Assembly: GCF_002196705.1 (NCBI RefSeq)
Contig: NZ_NADJ01000040.1
Span: 372,001 to 436,000, forward strand
Source: Desulfosporosinus sp. FKB
Lineage (GTDB): Bacteria; Bacillota; Desulfitobacteriia; Desulfitobacteriales; Desulfitobacteriaceae
DNA: 64,000 bases
Direction of reading: 5' to 3'
This document shows, one piece after another, positions 43,479-52,826 of the stretch. The notes under the pieces were generated by a model that was given only the letters and a program-made list of their open reading frames with translations, made no database searches and had not been told where the DNA came from. Every line of letters begins with the position of its first letter. The first letter of the stretch is position 1. A program made the translations under genes and the position numbers.

Positions 43479-45533
43479 TCATTTATTTGAAGGATTGTTT
43501 ATCATCCCGCCTCTATTTTCGCCATCAAAGTAGAACATGAGCGAGAGGTGCATTAAAACATATTTTCCGGACGCTGTAATATGAATCTCATCTTCTGGAA
43601 AGTCCGTAGGGCGTTGGTCAAATTCATCAAAGTAATAAAGCCCACCGAGATATGTCTTACTAGAAAAGTTTGTTTTCATAAATGTATTCATTGCATCCGC
43701 AAAATTTCTAAATGGTGTATGGTTCTCCGATAGCAATTTCTGCCAGTCATGAAATTCCTCTTTTTTAATACTTCCAAATATAAAATAATCTTCTCCTTTT
43801 GTACCAGGTTCTACTTGCCATGTAATATGAAATTTATAATTGCTATATTCAAGCGTTCCATAAACAGTATTCAAGTAATTTTGAAAATTCTGATAAGATG
43901 AAGAAGCTGTTGGTGCTGCTAATGATGAAGATGTTGGCACAGGAACGAGAATATTCTGGGCATAAACACCGTCCAGAGAGAGGTTTAAATTCTGGGTAAA
44001 GATTTGTTTGCAATCATTGATCGGAATGGCTAAGTTTATATTCTGACCGTTTTCTAAATAAGCTGTGGTAACCCCAATTACCTGACCGGCCTCGTTGATC
44101 AATGCGCCTCCGCTGGAACCAGGAGATATAGGCGCAGTAAATTGGATATAACTTTGAGTATTAAAAGTTCTTTTTGTACTGCCTATAATACCATCGGATA
44201 TCGAATTAACAAGACCTTCTGGGTTTCCAATGGCATAGACCTTGTCTCCGTTGTTTATTTTATCAGAGTCGCCAAGAACCGCCGATGTCAAGTTATCGGC
44301 ATTGATTTTGAGCAAGGCATCATCACGAGCTGAGTCGTACCCAACGACCTTTGACACTTGGTATTTAGTTCCGTCGGTCAGCGTCACAGTCGCACTATTG
44401 CCCCCATTGATGACATGATAATTAGTTAGGATATAACCATCAGAACCGACAATTATTCCGGATGCAGTGCCAATGTTGTTCCCATTTTTATCGTTGACAG
44501 TGATATAAACAACAGATGGATTCAACTTTTTGGAGATGTCCGATGCCGAAAGTGTCCCACTAGCTTGTTCAGGCAGATCAAACAATGAATCTGCGACAAC
44601 GCTTGTGCCACCAAGGATAAACAAGTTCTTGAACCTTAGATTCTGCTGCAGGTAGTTTTTGGTTGCTCCACTCAAGTTTTGATCTGTCAGAACGATCGGA
44701 GATTTGTTGGTAGCCGCCAAAGTAGTTCCCGTCAACGCATCTGCAAAATTATTCCCTGTGGCAGCATAGAGATTAGCACCACTCAGATCTCCGGCGAATT
44801 GATTGATAATAGCTATATTACGTTCAAATTTATCATCACCGGTAATTCGTACGGGATTGGGGAAATAGTTCATGACACTGTCGCTTATCATGTCCTGGGT
44901 ACCAATGACATACGTTTTATCAACTGTCAAGGTGGAAATATAATTTTCAACTGAATCTGGTAAGTAATTTTTAGGCACAAGAATGATTGGGCATTGTTTA
45001 GCAGCCGCTATCGGAGCCACAGATAATGCGTCGGCATAATCCTCGCCGGTAGTCACGAATAGCGTTGAAGGCGGTTTTAGTTGTTCGGCGACCTGGATGG
45101 CAGTATCATACCTATCCACCCCCGCTAGGCGAGTAACACTAATTCCCATGGCAGTAAGACTATCGGCCACGTTTTGAGAAATCACCGCTTGACCACCAAC
45201 CAAATATACAGTCTTGACCTTTAATGAAGTCAAGGTTTGCTTCGTGCTTTCGGGGATGCTGTTGGTTGTCGTTAGAAGGATGGGCGCATTCAATGATTTT
45301 GCTAAAGGAGCGGCTGCTAGTGCATCAGGGAAATTCTCTCCATAAGTTATGACGGCGTTGTCTGATTGAACCCAACCATTTCCGGCTATTTGGGCCGCAG
45401 TGGCATACCTGTCCACTCCTGCCAGCCTGGTTGAGGTTTTCGTTAGCGCAGAACACTGCGATGGTAGAAACCAAAACGTCATTATCAAGGCAATTGTCAA
45501 AAAGATTTGTGTTCTGTGATTACTCATCGTCAT
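43479..45533 (-). CDS. Secreted trypsin-like (HtrA-type) serine protease with three CWB2 cell-wall-binding repeats
   Basis: 684 aa. A signal peptide (residues ~1-30, cleavage near QCSA) leads to three CWB2 (cell wall binding repeat 2) modules: RLAGVDRYATAAQIA (~36), RLAGVDRYDTAIQVA (~134) and RITGDDKFERNIAII (~229), each with FPDALAAAPLAK-like helices. Then an HtrA-like protease: His in GYILTNYHVI (~372), Asp in SARDDALLKI (~402), Ser in SPGSSGGALIN (~473). No PDZ follows; the last ~140 residues are a separate unknown domain (FHITWQVEPGTKGEDYFIFGSI). CWB2 modules hold the enzyme on wall anionic polymers. Confidence 0.88.
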   Translation of the reverse strand: MTMSNHRTQIFLTIALIMTFWFLPSQCSALTKTSTRLAGVDRYATAAQIAGNGWVQSDNAVITYGENFPDALAAAPLAKSLNAPILLTTTNSIPESTKQTLTSLKVKTVYLVGGQAVISQNVADSLTAMGISVTRLAGVDRYDTAIQVAEQLKPPSTLFVTTGEDYADALSVAPIAAAKQCPIILVPKNYLPDSVENYISTLTVDKTYVIGTQDMISDSVMNYFPNPVRITGDDKFERNIAIINQFAGDLSGANLYAATGNNFADALTGTTLAATNKSPIVLTDQNLSGATKNYLQQNLRFKNLFILGGTSVVADSLFDLPEQASGTLSASDISKKLNPSVVYITVNDKNGNNIGTASGIIVGSDGYILTNYHVINGGNSATVTLTDGTKYQVSKVVGYDSARDDALLKINADNLTSAVLGDSDKINNGDKVYAIGNPEGLVNSISDGIIGSTKRTFNTQSYIQFTAPISPGSSGGALINEAGQVIGVTTAYLENGQNINLAIPINDCKQIFTQNLNLSLDGVYAQNILVPVPTSSSLAAPTASSSYQNFQNYLNTVYGTLEYSNYKFHITWQVEPGTKGEDYFIFGSIKKEEFHDWQKLLSENHTPFRNFADAMNTFMKTNFSSKTYLGGLYYFDEFDQRPTDFPEDEIHITASGKYVLMHLSLMFYFDGENRGGMINNPSNK

Positions 45534-46061
45534 AGTTTTTATCCTCCTATAATAATTTGTGTTCCATCTGGTTACCTAATTTACGAGTAAATCTATTCTT
45601 ATTTCTTCAAGTAGACGTTAATACCTTTAATTGAATATGCAAAAGAAATCTACATTTTCTGCAATTATCCGACAATTACTTTAATTTCCAAGTGGTTAGA
45701 TACCTGTCGTCAGTTTTCCAGCACCGTCCGACCTTCAACACTCGCATTTTCAGATCCTATGATCATTTCTTTTATAATGGTTAAGCAATTGAATAAGGGG
45801 CCAGTTATAAATCCCCTCATTTCACTAGCTTCCGCTAACAGTCATTTACTTTAATCACATTAATTTTGCATTATTAGCCTTTGGGGAAGTTCGGTATATG
45901 GGTCTTTAGCGAAGATACGTATGAATGAAGGTTATAAAAAACGCTGCCTATCAATCGCAGTCCCCTACGTCATTCAAAATATTAACAATAAACTCTTCCT
46001 GTTTCTTATAAAACGTTTTACCGATTGTTACTGCTTATTAATTTATACAAAAAGAACTTAT
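45534..46061. other. Intergenic, no feature recognised
   Basis: AT-rich; no ORF with a ribosome site and no clear hairpin. It contains the protease promoter region only by position. Confidence 0.4.
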
Positions 46062-46562
46062 CTATTTTTGAGTTAATCTCATTTTACTATTCTTGAGTTC
46101 CATTCCTAACCAAAACAATAATGTTGGTAGAAACGATGCAGCAAATAATAAATAACCCGTATTTAAAAAATCTCTATGAAATAAGCTATTTGTAATCCCT
46201 AATAAAACCTCATTTATGCTCAATGTTAAATAAGATGTTCCATATGTATAAAGTGCAAATATTATCCATATGCCGCCTTCTGTCGATTCAAAATTTGTAT
46301 TTTCAGGAGAATTTATCATACAAATAATCCATAATATTAATCCAATTATTGCTGGCAGTGAAATTGATAGTAAGTTCTTTAGTCTATTTTCCTGCAAAGT
46401 AAAATGTGCGCCAACACACATATATATAGCTATTGTCAAAATAGAAGTGATGGTTAATGCAAATGTCACAGAATTACTTACAAACATAATTCCCTGCATA
46501 ATCAAAAACAAAATGAGATTTACTAATATATTCATTAGTAAGTTAATAAAGAATGATTTCAA
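46062..46562 (-). CDS. Hypothetical membrane protein
   Basis: 166 aa with about five hydrophobic helices (residues ~4-28, 30-50, 65-85, 95-120, 135-155) and few charges except the C-terminal LKNSKMRLTQK. No family recognised. The TTG start at 46562 has no good ribosome site; AAGGAG 35 bases upstream serves a six-codon frame. It is the first of a row of small membrane-protein genes on the same strand. Confidence 0.55.
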   Translation of the reverse strand: MKSFFINLLMNILVNLILFLIMQGIMFVSNSVTFALTITSILTIAIYMCVGAHFTLQENRLKNLLSISLPAIIGLILWIICMINSPENTNFESTEGGIWIIFALYTYGTSYLTLSINEVLLGITNSLFHRDFLNTGYLLFAASFLPTLLFWLGMELKNSKMRLTQK

Positions 46563-46819
46563 ATTACCAATTACTTAATCTCATTTGTCTCAATCTCCTT
46601 ACACTATCCTATTAATACAAAGTATTTAGGCTTTCGCCCCCTCAATAATCTTGAAATAATTATAACTAGTTTTTCTAATGAATACTTGAAATTTCCTTCA
46701 TCCGCGTTAAGGAAAGAACGGCCTTTACTAGAGAATCGTGGCACGTATTATTAATGAATAGATTTGTGTAATCTTAAAATCAAGAGATATTACCGAATTA
46801 GTCGCTATATGCCCTAGTT

Positions 46820-46866
46820 CAATGAAATAAATATCCTTCTGCCTCCCATAAAGAGGCGTTATAAAA
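46820..46866 (-). repeat. Island intergenic motif, site 1
   Basis: Minus strand ATAACGCCTCTTTATGGG then AGGCAGAAGGATATTTATTTC. A diverged member of the recurrent motif ATAACG-TCTTTATAGGACGC-AAGGA... that precedes each gene of the row; here GCCTC/GAGGC form a hairpin. Confidence 0.45.
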
Positions 46867-46922
46867 GAGCACAAGCGTAATATGGATAGACTAGACTACG
46901 GCTCTTTAAAAAAGAGCAGATT

Positions 46923-47273
46923 CTAAATAGTCTTATTTTTAAACTGTCTTAATTCTTTAAGTTGTTCTCGAAGATAAAACATATGTACAGCCAAAAAAAG
47001 AAACGAAATAATATAAGTAAGATTACCTAGTAATACTGATTGTAATTTGATTAGTCCCAAAAAACAATAATCAGGACCTGTATCTCCACCATCTGGAAAA
47101 AACAAATTAAATAATATAAATGAAATATTAAAAAAAATAACGTCCTTTGAATTTTTTATTTCAAAATTGTGAAACGGTAAGTTCTTTACGTAGATAACAT
47201 TTACTTTAGTTAACCAAATAAAGTATGGGACAGATATAATTATAAAGGAGAACCTTATCCACCCAAAATTCAA
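46923..47273 (-). CDS. Hypothetical membrane protein
   Basis: 116 aa, three hydrophobic stretches (residues ~6-27, 44-60, 78-100), Phe/Ile-rich, with a basic C-terminus. No family recognised. The ATG at 47273 is not backed by a clear ribosome site, so a start further upstream or downstream is possible. Confidence 0.45.
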   Translation of the reverse strand: MNFGWIRFSFIIISVPYFIWLTKVNVIYVKNLPFHNFEIKNSKDVIFFNISFILFNLFFPDGGDTGPDYCFLGLIKLQSVLLGNLTYIISFLFLAVHMFYLREQLKELRQFKNKTI

Positions 47274-47399
47274 AATATAAGAAAGTAAAAGAAATAAAAA
47301 ATTTAATACAATATAGAGATAGAGAGTTGTTAACTTTCTAATCTTTTTACCCTCCTTTTCTTCTTTCGGGTACTTATCCTAGATACACATAATTCGTCA

Positions 47400-47456
47400 A
47401 CGATGAAATATTTGCCTTTGTTACACGATACGTCCTACAAGAGAGGTTACGTTAAG
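47400..47456 (-). repeat. Island intergenic motif, site 2
   Basis: Minus strand TTAACGTAACCTCTCTTGTAG then GACGTATCGTGTAACAAAGGC; diverged copy. It follows a terminator-like hairpin (ACCCTTGTTTC/GGAATAAGGGT, 47467-47496) behind the 47512-47922 gene. Confidence 0.45.
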
Positions 47457-47511
47457 CAAAAACGAAACCCTTATTCCAGATTGAAACAAGGGTACTTCAA
47501 TAAATTGAGGG

Positions 47512-47922
47512 CTATAACCCCTCAATTTTAATTATTGTATGCGACATTTCTCCATAAAACAGTCTTACCTTATGATTTCTGTACTTCCAAAGGAATTTTA
47601 TGCTTCTTAATCTGGTTACCTCATCGTAAGCATTCTTAATCAAATAGCTATAATAACCGAACATTCTATTCTCAATATCAAAAGATGTGCTTTTTAAAAC
47701 ACCTTCTGTACTGTTAATATTTTGGAAAATCAAGTCAAGTAAAGTATAAGTAAACGGAAGGGATAACCATATCAAAATACCAAGTAATATTACTACTTTA
47801 GGCCAAAATAATCCATCATTAGATAAATGGTTAAATACCCATATAATAAACAATATACCACCCAATTCTGTTAACATATCGGGAAGAATTTTTATTAATA
47901 TCTCAACTCTTGTCATTCTCAC
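47512..47922 (-). CDS. Hypothetical membrane protein
   Basis: 136 aa with two membrane helices (residues ~13-31 and 40-63, PKVVILLGILIWLSLPFTYTLL) and a cytosolic basic C-terminal half (YLIKNAYDEVTRLRSIKFLWKYRNHKVRLFYGE). No family recognised. Confidence 0.55.
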   Translation of the reverse strand: MRMTRVEILIKILPDMLTELGGILFIIWVFNHLSNDGLFWPKVVILLGILIWLSLPFTYTLLDLIFQNINSTEGVLKSTSFDIENRMFGYYSYLIKNAYDEVTRLRSIKFLWKYRNHKVRLFYGEMSHTIIKIEGL

Positions 47923-47959
47923 GCTTCATTCCTTCGCCTAATATTTGCTCTATTAGCAT

Positions 47960-48020
47960 TCGCCACAATAAATAATTTACCTTTATTTTACTCCTTGCGT
48001 CCTATAAAGAGCGTTATGAC
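47960..48020 (-). repeat. Island intergenic motif, site 3
   Basis: Minus strand CATAACGCTCTTTATAGGA then CGCAAGGAGTAAAATAAAGG; best-preserved with sites 5 and 6. Directly behind it is a bulged stem (ACAATGGCACC/GGTGCTATTGT, 48019-48052), and a perfect 12-bp hairpin TAAGAAGGCACC/GGTGCCTTCTTA at 48103-48132. Confidence 0.55.
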
Positions 48021-48145
48021 AATAGCACCCGTGTCTTGCTGGTGCCATTGTTTATCAACTTCATAAATCTCTAGGAGTTAGGCGACGGATCATGGCCCGT
48101 AACTAAGAAGGCACCATTCTTGGTGCCTTCTTAATAATGCCTTTT

Positions 48146-48712
48146 CTATAAGGCAGAAACTTTTGAAAACATTGGCCTCCCATCACGCCATACATTCGGA
48201 TTCTTTTTTGCATATTCAATACCTAATTTATATACATAATCCCAATTATCCTCATTTACCATTTCTTTTCGGCTTTGGATTTTCTCGATATCTTCAGAAA
48301 CAAACTCGGCAATAATTGGATGGAATCCGTACCAATTATTTAACTGGTTTTGTCCAATTATTAAATCCTTTTGATAAGGAGGGTTACTAGTATAGGTGTT
48401 AATTGTTATAAGTTTGGTCTTCTCTTCCAGAAAATAATCAATAACAAAACTTTCAGGATAACTAAGCATTGCTATACAATCCAATTCATCTGAATATGCT
48501 GCTACTAACAATGGTTTTAAAGAAATCACAATAGCAGGTTGACTATCGCCGTAAAAAATATGCTCTTCAATAATTTCTCTAATTTTTCGCTTAGAAACAC
48601 CTCTAATACCATATAAATCAGGTCTTAAAATCTTAAGCTTCTTATTAGATAAAGTAATATTGACTGGATCTGACGCAACTGTGTCATTTCGATGATATTT
48701 TATTAAAGCCAC
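48146..48712 (-). CDS. Hypothetical cytosolic protein
   Basis: 188 aa, no membrane segment, mixed alpha/beta composition, with SKRKIREIIEEHIFYGDSQPAIVISLKPLLVAAYSDELDCIAML in the middle. I do not recognise the family; it resembles in style small proteins of polymorphic-toxin immunity loci, without direct evidence. ATG at 48712 follows AAGGGGGTGG. Confidence 0.6.
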   Translation of the reverse strand: MALIKYHRNDTVASDPVNITLSNKKLKILRPDLYGIRGVSKRKIREIIEEHIFYGDSQPAIVISLKPLLVAAYSDELDCIAMLSYPESFVIDYFLEEKTKLITINTYTSNPPYQKDLIIGQNQLNNWYGFHPIIAEFVSEDIEKIQSRKEMVNEDNWDYVYKLGIEYAKKNPNVWRDGRPMFSKVSAL

Positions 48713-48799
48713 CCCCTTGAATATTCTTAGATCTATTCTTCTTTTCAGCGCATGGACGCGCCGTTTTCATGATCTGTCACCTAACGTTCTATTAATGAA

Positions 48800-48876
48800 C
48801 CAGATTCGTAATATTTATATTTCTTCGTCCTATTGGGATAAATATCCTTCAGCGTCCTATAAAAGACATTACGTCT
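48800..48876 (-). repeat. Island intergenic motif, site 4
   Basis: Minus strand ACGTAATGTCTTTTATAGGA then CGCTGAAGGATATTTATCCC, followed by a second TAGGACGAAG. GGATA/TATCC forms a small hairpin. GTTCATTAATAGAAC lies closer to the following gene. 48877-49142 shows no gene. Confidence 0.5.
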
Positions 48877-49142
48877 ACTTATTAAAAAATAAATACAACA
48901 TTTTGGGCCAAATTTGACCGTGAGTGAAAATTTAGGTGTTTCTGATTTCTGCCTTTTTTCAAGCTAGAAACGTGTTTTACTAAAATTTAAAAATTCATCT
49001 TACTCTCATTTTCATCGATTTACTGTAATCTTCACACTCACATTATAGACACTCGCTTCCTAGTCTGGACTTCTGCTAATGAGACTAACGTGTATATGGA
49101 TAATTGTATTAAGTGGTCAATTTTTATGTTAGCACTACTATC

Positions 49143-49358
49143 TCATGACAACAATGCCCAACGTATTCGACGAAACCAGTACGCAGCTATACCCGCTAAA
49201 ATTGGAACGGAATAAATAGTTATCAAATCCCAGTTATTAATACCAACGTATGGGCCAAAAAAATAATTACTAATGTTGTCTGGCATAATTCTCCAGAAAC
49301 ATATATATAGAAAACCAATTACAGCCCCTACTAATATTTGAACAAACCTTGAACGCAT
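49143..49358 (-). CDS. Small hypothetical membrane protein
   Basis: 71 aa with two membrane helices (residues ~6-22 and 44-60), ending RRIRWALLS. The ATG at 49358 (MRSRFVQILVGAVIGFLY) is behind GGTAGGGATT; the frame stays open to 49439 but those codons overlap the recurrent motif. Looks like a DUF-type two-helix protein; function unknown. Confidence 0.55.
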   Translation of the reverse strand: MRSRFVQILVGAVIGFLYICFWRIMPDNISNYFFGPYVGINNWDLITIYSVPILAGIAAYWFRRIRWALLS

Positions 49359-49429
49359 TTCAATCCCTACCTTCCATTTACCAGACCTTTCCTCCCTCAC
49401 TTGTTCGCTAATTAGGAGATTAAAATCAT

Positions 49430-49486
49430 TCGATATCAATGAAACTTTACCTTATTTTACTTTGCGTCCTATGAAGAACGTTATGT
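49430..49486 (-). repeat. Island intergenic motif, site 5
   Basis: Minus strand CATAACGTTCTTCATAGGA then CGCAAAGTAAAATAAGGTAA, followed by TTTCATTGATATCGAATG. Close to sites 3 and 6. Confidence 0.55.
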
Positions 49487-49526
49487 GATGTGAGCTTATC
49501 CTCTTGAGTTTCCCAATTATATATAG

Positions 49527-50027
49527 CTATTTGTAAACCTTCATTTTCCTACTAAGAATATTCCTAAACTCTTCAATATCTGATTCGCTTTTAAAAGATC
49601 GCTTTGGTAATATAGTTAGAGCTTTATTTGTATCCCTTAAGGCAAAACATTTAGATAACTCGAATGCTTTATTAAAAAGGCTCCAATTACATGAACTCTG
49701 AATATCTTTACGCTGTATTTCAATCTTCTCAATTGTAAAAATAAATGTGCTATCTCCTCTTAGCTTATAAACATCAATATATCTGTTTATAGGATAGATG
49801 TAGAAAAGTACTAAAAATATAAAATAAGTAACGAGAAATACACAAATAAGTCCATTGTAGTAGTTACTAAATCCATTCTTTATTTCCACAAACGATACGC
49901 ATACAATTACGATTAACATACAAGCGGAAACAACCCACAACCTATTTATTCTGTTAATAATCTCAAACATCGCATTTCTAATATCTTTATCAGAATATTT
50001 GATCTCAACAAGAACTTTACTCTCCAA
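49527..50027 (-). CDS. YcxB-like membrane protein
   Basis: 166 aa: an N-terminal strand (VEIKYSDKDIRNAMFEI), two membrane helices (residues ~30-50 and 58-80) and a C-terminal domain with IEIQRKDIQSSCNWSLFNKAFELSKCFALRDTNKALTILPKRSF and FRNILSRK, the pattern of the YcxB-like C-terminal domain (W near the start, IPKR.F at the end). Function unknown. ATG at 50027. Confidence 0.7.
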   Translation of the reverse strand: MESKVLVEIKYSDKDIRNAMFEIINRINRLWVVSACMLIVIVCVSFVEIKNGFSNYYNGLICVFLVTYFIFLVLFYIYPINRYIDVYKLRGDSTFIFTIEKIEIQRKDIQSSCNWSLFNKAFELSKCFALRDTNKALTILPKRSFKSESDIEEFRNILSRKMKVYK

Positions 50028-50204
50028 AAGAATTACCTCGCTTTTCTGATTCTCCGCGATTCGATTTTACTTCCTTTCTTGCAAGTCCCTAGACCTATTA
50101 AGCGCTCAATGACACATAACTTTTTTATGCAAAATTTGTTAATTGTAATCTATACGGATTTTATTCGAACTAGTTCGCATAAAAATCCTTATTGGCTCAT
50201 CGGA

Positions 50205-50266
50205 ATCATTCTCCATTAATGAAAATTACCTTTATCTTACTTCTTGCGTCCTGTAAAAGACAAAAC
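50205..50266 (-). repeat. Island intergenic motif, site 6
   Basis: Minus strand TAGTTTTGTCTTTTACAGGA then CGCAAGAAGTAAGATAAAGG, followed by TTTTCATTAATGGAGAATG. Confidence 0.5.
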
Positions 50267-50376
50267 TACAGATCTTCTCCATTCTGTAAAATTCCAGTTA
50301 TTAGCCTAACTGGTATATGAATAACTTGAATTAGCGAGCTATGAAATTTCAAAAACTCTAAGTATTGCTTTATCCG

Positions 50377-52013
50377 TCAACCCATTTTAAATGCATATCT
50401 AGTACTCGTTAGGAAGCAGGCATTTCCTTTGACATTATGATAATATTCTGAAATCTCACCTTTTAAGCGATGACGAGATATTAGATTTAGTTCGAAATCA
50501 TAAACTTCAATTGTATTTGAACCTTTAAGCATCATAATTCTTTCTTGAGCATCAATGCAACCAAAATATGTTCCTTCGATACGTTTTAATTTAGCGGTAA
50601 TCTGCAAAGTTTGAATATCGATTGCAATAAATTCTTTTTGAAAGATATATATAAATAATTTTTTATAGCCTAATACTGCTTCAGCACTTACACCGCTTAT
50701 TTGAATTTCAGATAATTTTTCAAGGTCATTGTTAAAATAATATAATTTTGTCTGTTTAATATTATTGTTCATCGAATTAACAGTGTAAAACAGATTTCCA
50801 TCATTATCAAATATGAACCTTTTCCAATAGACTCCAAAAGTAGTTAATGAGTATCTTGCTTCAATTATTCCGTTGACATTTACTTTAATATTTCTGATTT
50901 ATCATCTTTTTTATAATGAAGAAAAACATTATTATTATAAAGTTGGGGATAAATATGTAAATAACCCACCTCCAATTCCCATCTTTTATTGCCGTCGGGT
51001 CTATACGCTACTAATCCCTGATTGAGCCCTTTTCTTAATGTTCTTAGACAAAGAACTGTACCATCTGAAAAGAGCAACAAAGGTTTTGATACTTCTATTG
51101 GAAAAATAGTTTCAGTAATCAGGTTTCCATTATAATCCAAGAACGACATTTTTGCAGGCATTCTCTTTGTTTCCTCTATTCCGCGTTCATTGGTTGAATA
51201 TGAAATTGATGAATTATTATAGACCACAATATAACTGTTATTAGATAATATCTCATCAAAAAGGTTGAATTTAATTATATCCTCCTTATAAAGAGTCGAA
51301 AGGAAGCCCTCTGGAGTTGTATTATAAATATGCTGCAAATGACTATAATACTTCCCATCAGCAGAAGGGAGATGAACAAGAAACTTACCGCTCTGGGATG
51401 AAGATGCTAAAAGACCCTCGAATTCTATTAATAACCTTACTTTCGTTTGACTTTTAATTTTCTTATTTAATTCTTTCTGCTCCCAGATATACTCGTCAAT
51501 AAAAACTGTATCGCGTTCTCGTTTAAAATTTTCATCTCCGTATTCTATTAACGCTTCCTTATCTATCCATAGCGGGGCGGCTAACAATCTTTCGAGAAGT
51601 TCAACTTTCTTTGCCAAATCCTCACATTTAAAGATCCCCTTTAAACGTTCGGTATCGCTATCGGGTAGTTCTAGTTCACTTACAAATTTTGAAGGGTTAC
51701 CAATCTTTTTCTTATATCCATAGGCATATTCTGATATATGACATGTTACACACTTCCCGTTTCTAAAAATATGAAGGGCAATAACATCATCATCAAAATA
51801 CCCTACCGTTAAAATAGTTTTTTCAATTTTCTTAGATAATACTTTTCCTACTTGTTCAATCATTCCAATTTGAAACTCTTCATGTAATATAGTTGTCCAG
51901 TTCGCGGATAGTTTTTTTGCGATACAACCCGGCAATAAATTCTCAACATCACAAATTGGTAAATCCAGAACTTGTATATTCGCAAATTTTGTTCCCATAA
52001 AAGCCTCCAACAA
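50377..52013 (-). pseudogene. Large hypothetical gene split by a frameshift
   Basis: The first part (377 codons, 52013-50880) ends ...HYKKDDKSEILK and the second (50772-50377, 131 codons by its first ATG) continues a beta-propeller-like repeat style (YYFNNDLEKLSEIQISG, IEVYDFELNLISRHRL). In the frame of the second part the sequence is open from just before 50885 and reads VNVNGIIEARYSLTTFGVYWK...GNLFYTVNS into MNNNIKQ. One missing A in TTAAAG near 50881-50886 would join both into ~546 aa. Composition (GNLI, DGT, NKRW) suggests a WD/PQQ-like repeat protein; no family named. Confidence 0.7.
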
Positions 52014-52491
52014 AATTACCTCATTATGGATACAGAGAAATTTCTCTTATAGGCGATTACCATATTATACCGGATTCACATTATAGACTAAAAAATCCCT
52101 ATTGAAGTAAGTTTAATAAAATAACTTGAAAGCCAACATAATCATCTCATAAGATTCTCACGAAGTAAGGGGAATCTTGTCTAATTAGATAAAAAAGTAA
52201 CTTCTGCATTTACAGCAGAAGGTTTTGCTTTCCAATTACTTATTTAACTTATATTACCTAATAGACATAATGACCCTCCAACGTTGAACTGACATTGGTG
52301 GGCCATTGTGTAGGTCATATAATATAATTTTGCTAATAAAAATTAATCATAAAATATAAGAAAAATAGCTACTCACATACTAAAGCAGCCTAGGGAAAGT
52401 AGATAATATTGAACTGATAACATAAGATGCTATTTGAGGGCTTACTCGTAATGTAGTAAATCACCTTGTAGAAATGTATCGGTTGTATATT
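52014..52491. other. Intergenic right end of the island
   Basis: No gene. A small hairpin CTTCTGC/GCAGAAG (52201-52221) reads on the minus strand into TTACTTTTTT and may be a terminator. Confidence 0.4.
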
Positions 52492-52686
52492 AAGGTTCCG
52501 CCCATAATTCCAATTTTTTTCATACCAACCTCTATAATTCATAATCATAATTTATTTGTTCAGTTAGAGAAACAGCAATGATAGATCCTAGGCAGTTTTC
52601 CTCTTTAAGTTTTCCATAGATTAACTTCATCATTAGTTAATAACATCGTTATTTTACCTCAAAATACTAATAATCGTAAACTTATT
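52492..52686. repeat. Right direct repeat of the island (degraded nadD start and leader)
   Basis: Counterpart of 42668-42861. On the minus strand ATG at 52523 reads MKKIGIMGGTL before losing similarity at 52491, compared with MVKIGVMGGTF of real nadD. The shared words GATAGATCCTAGG and CATCGTTATTTTACCTC are exact, and the order of all words is the same. Confidence 0.75.
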
Positions 52687-52826
52687 AGTTACAAACGTTT
52701 TGACTATTTTTTTCTTATACACCGTTATATGGTATTTTTGTATTAGCATTGGCCAAATTTGAGATAAATTGGGTCGATTTGATTTTCAGAATATGTTAGT
52801 ATAACTACAGAAGGAGGAGTTTAACA

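Noticed and set aside
48717-48917. 66-aa plus-strand ORF
   Set aside because: It runs across the recurrent intergenic motif (site 4) and opposite to all neighbouring genes; no ribosome site.
42862-52491. Prophage or ICE interpretation of the island
   Set aside because: No integrase, relaxase, terminase or structural phage gene is seen; only flanking direct repeats and small hypothetical genes.
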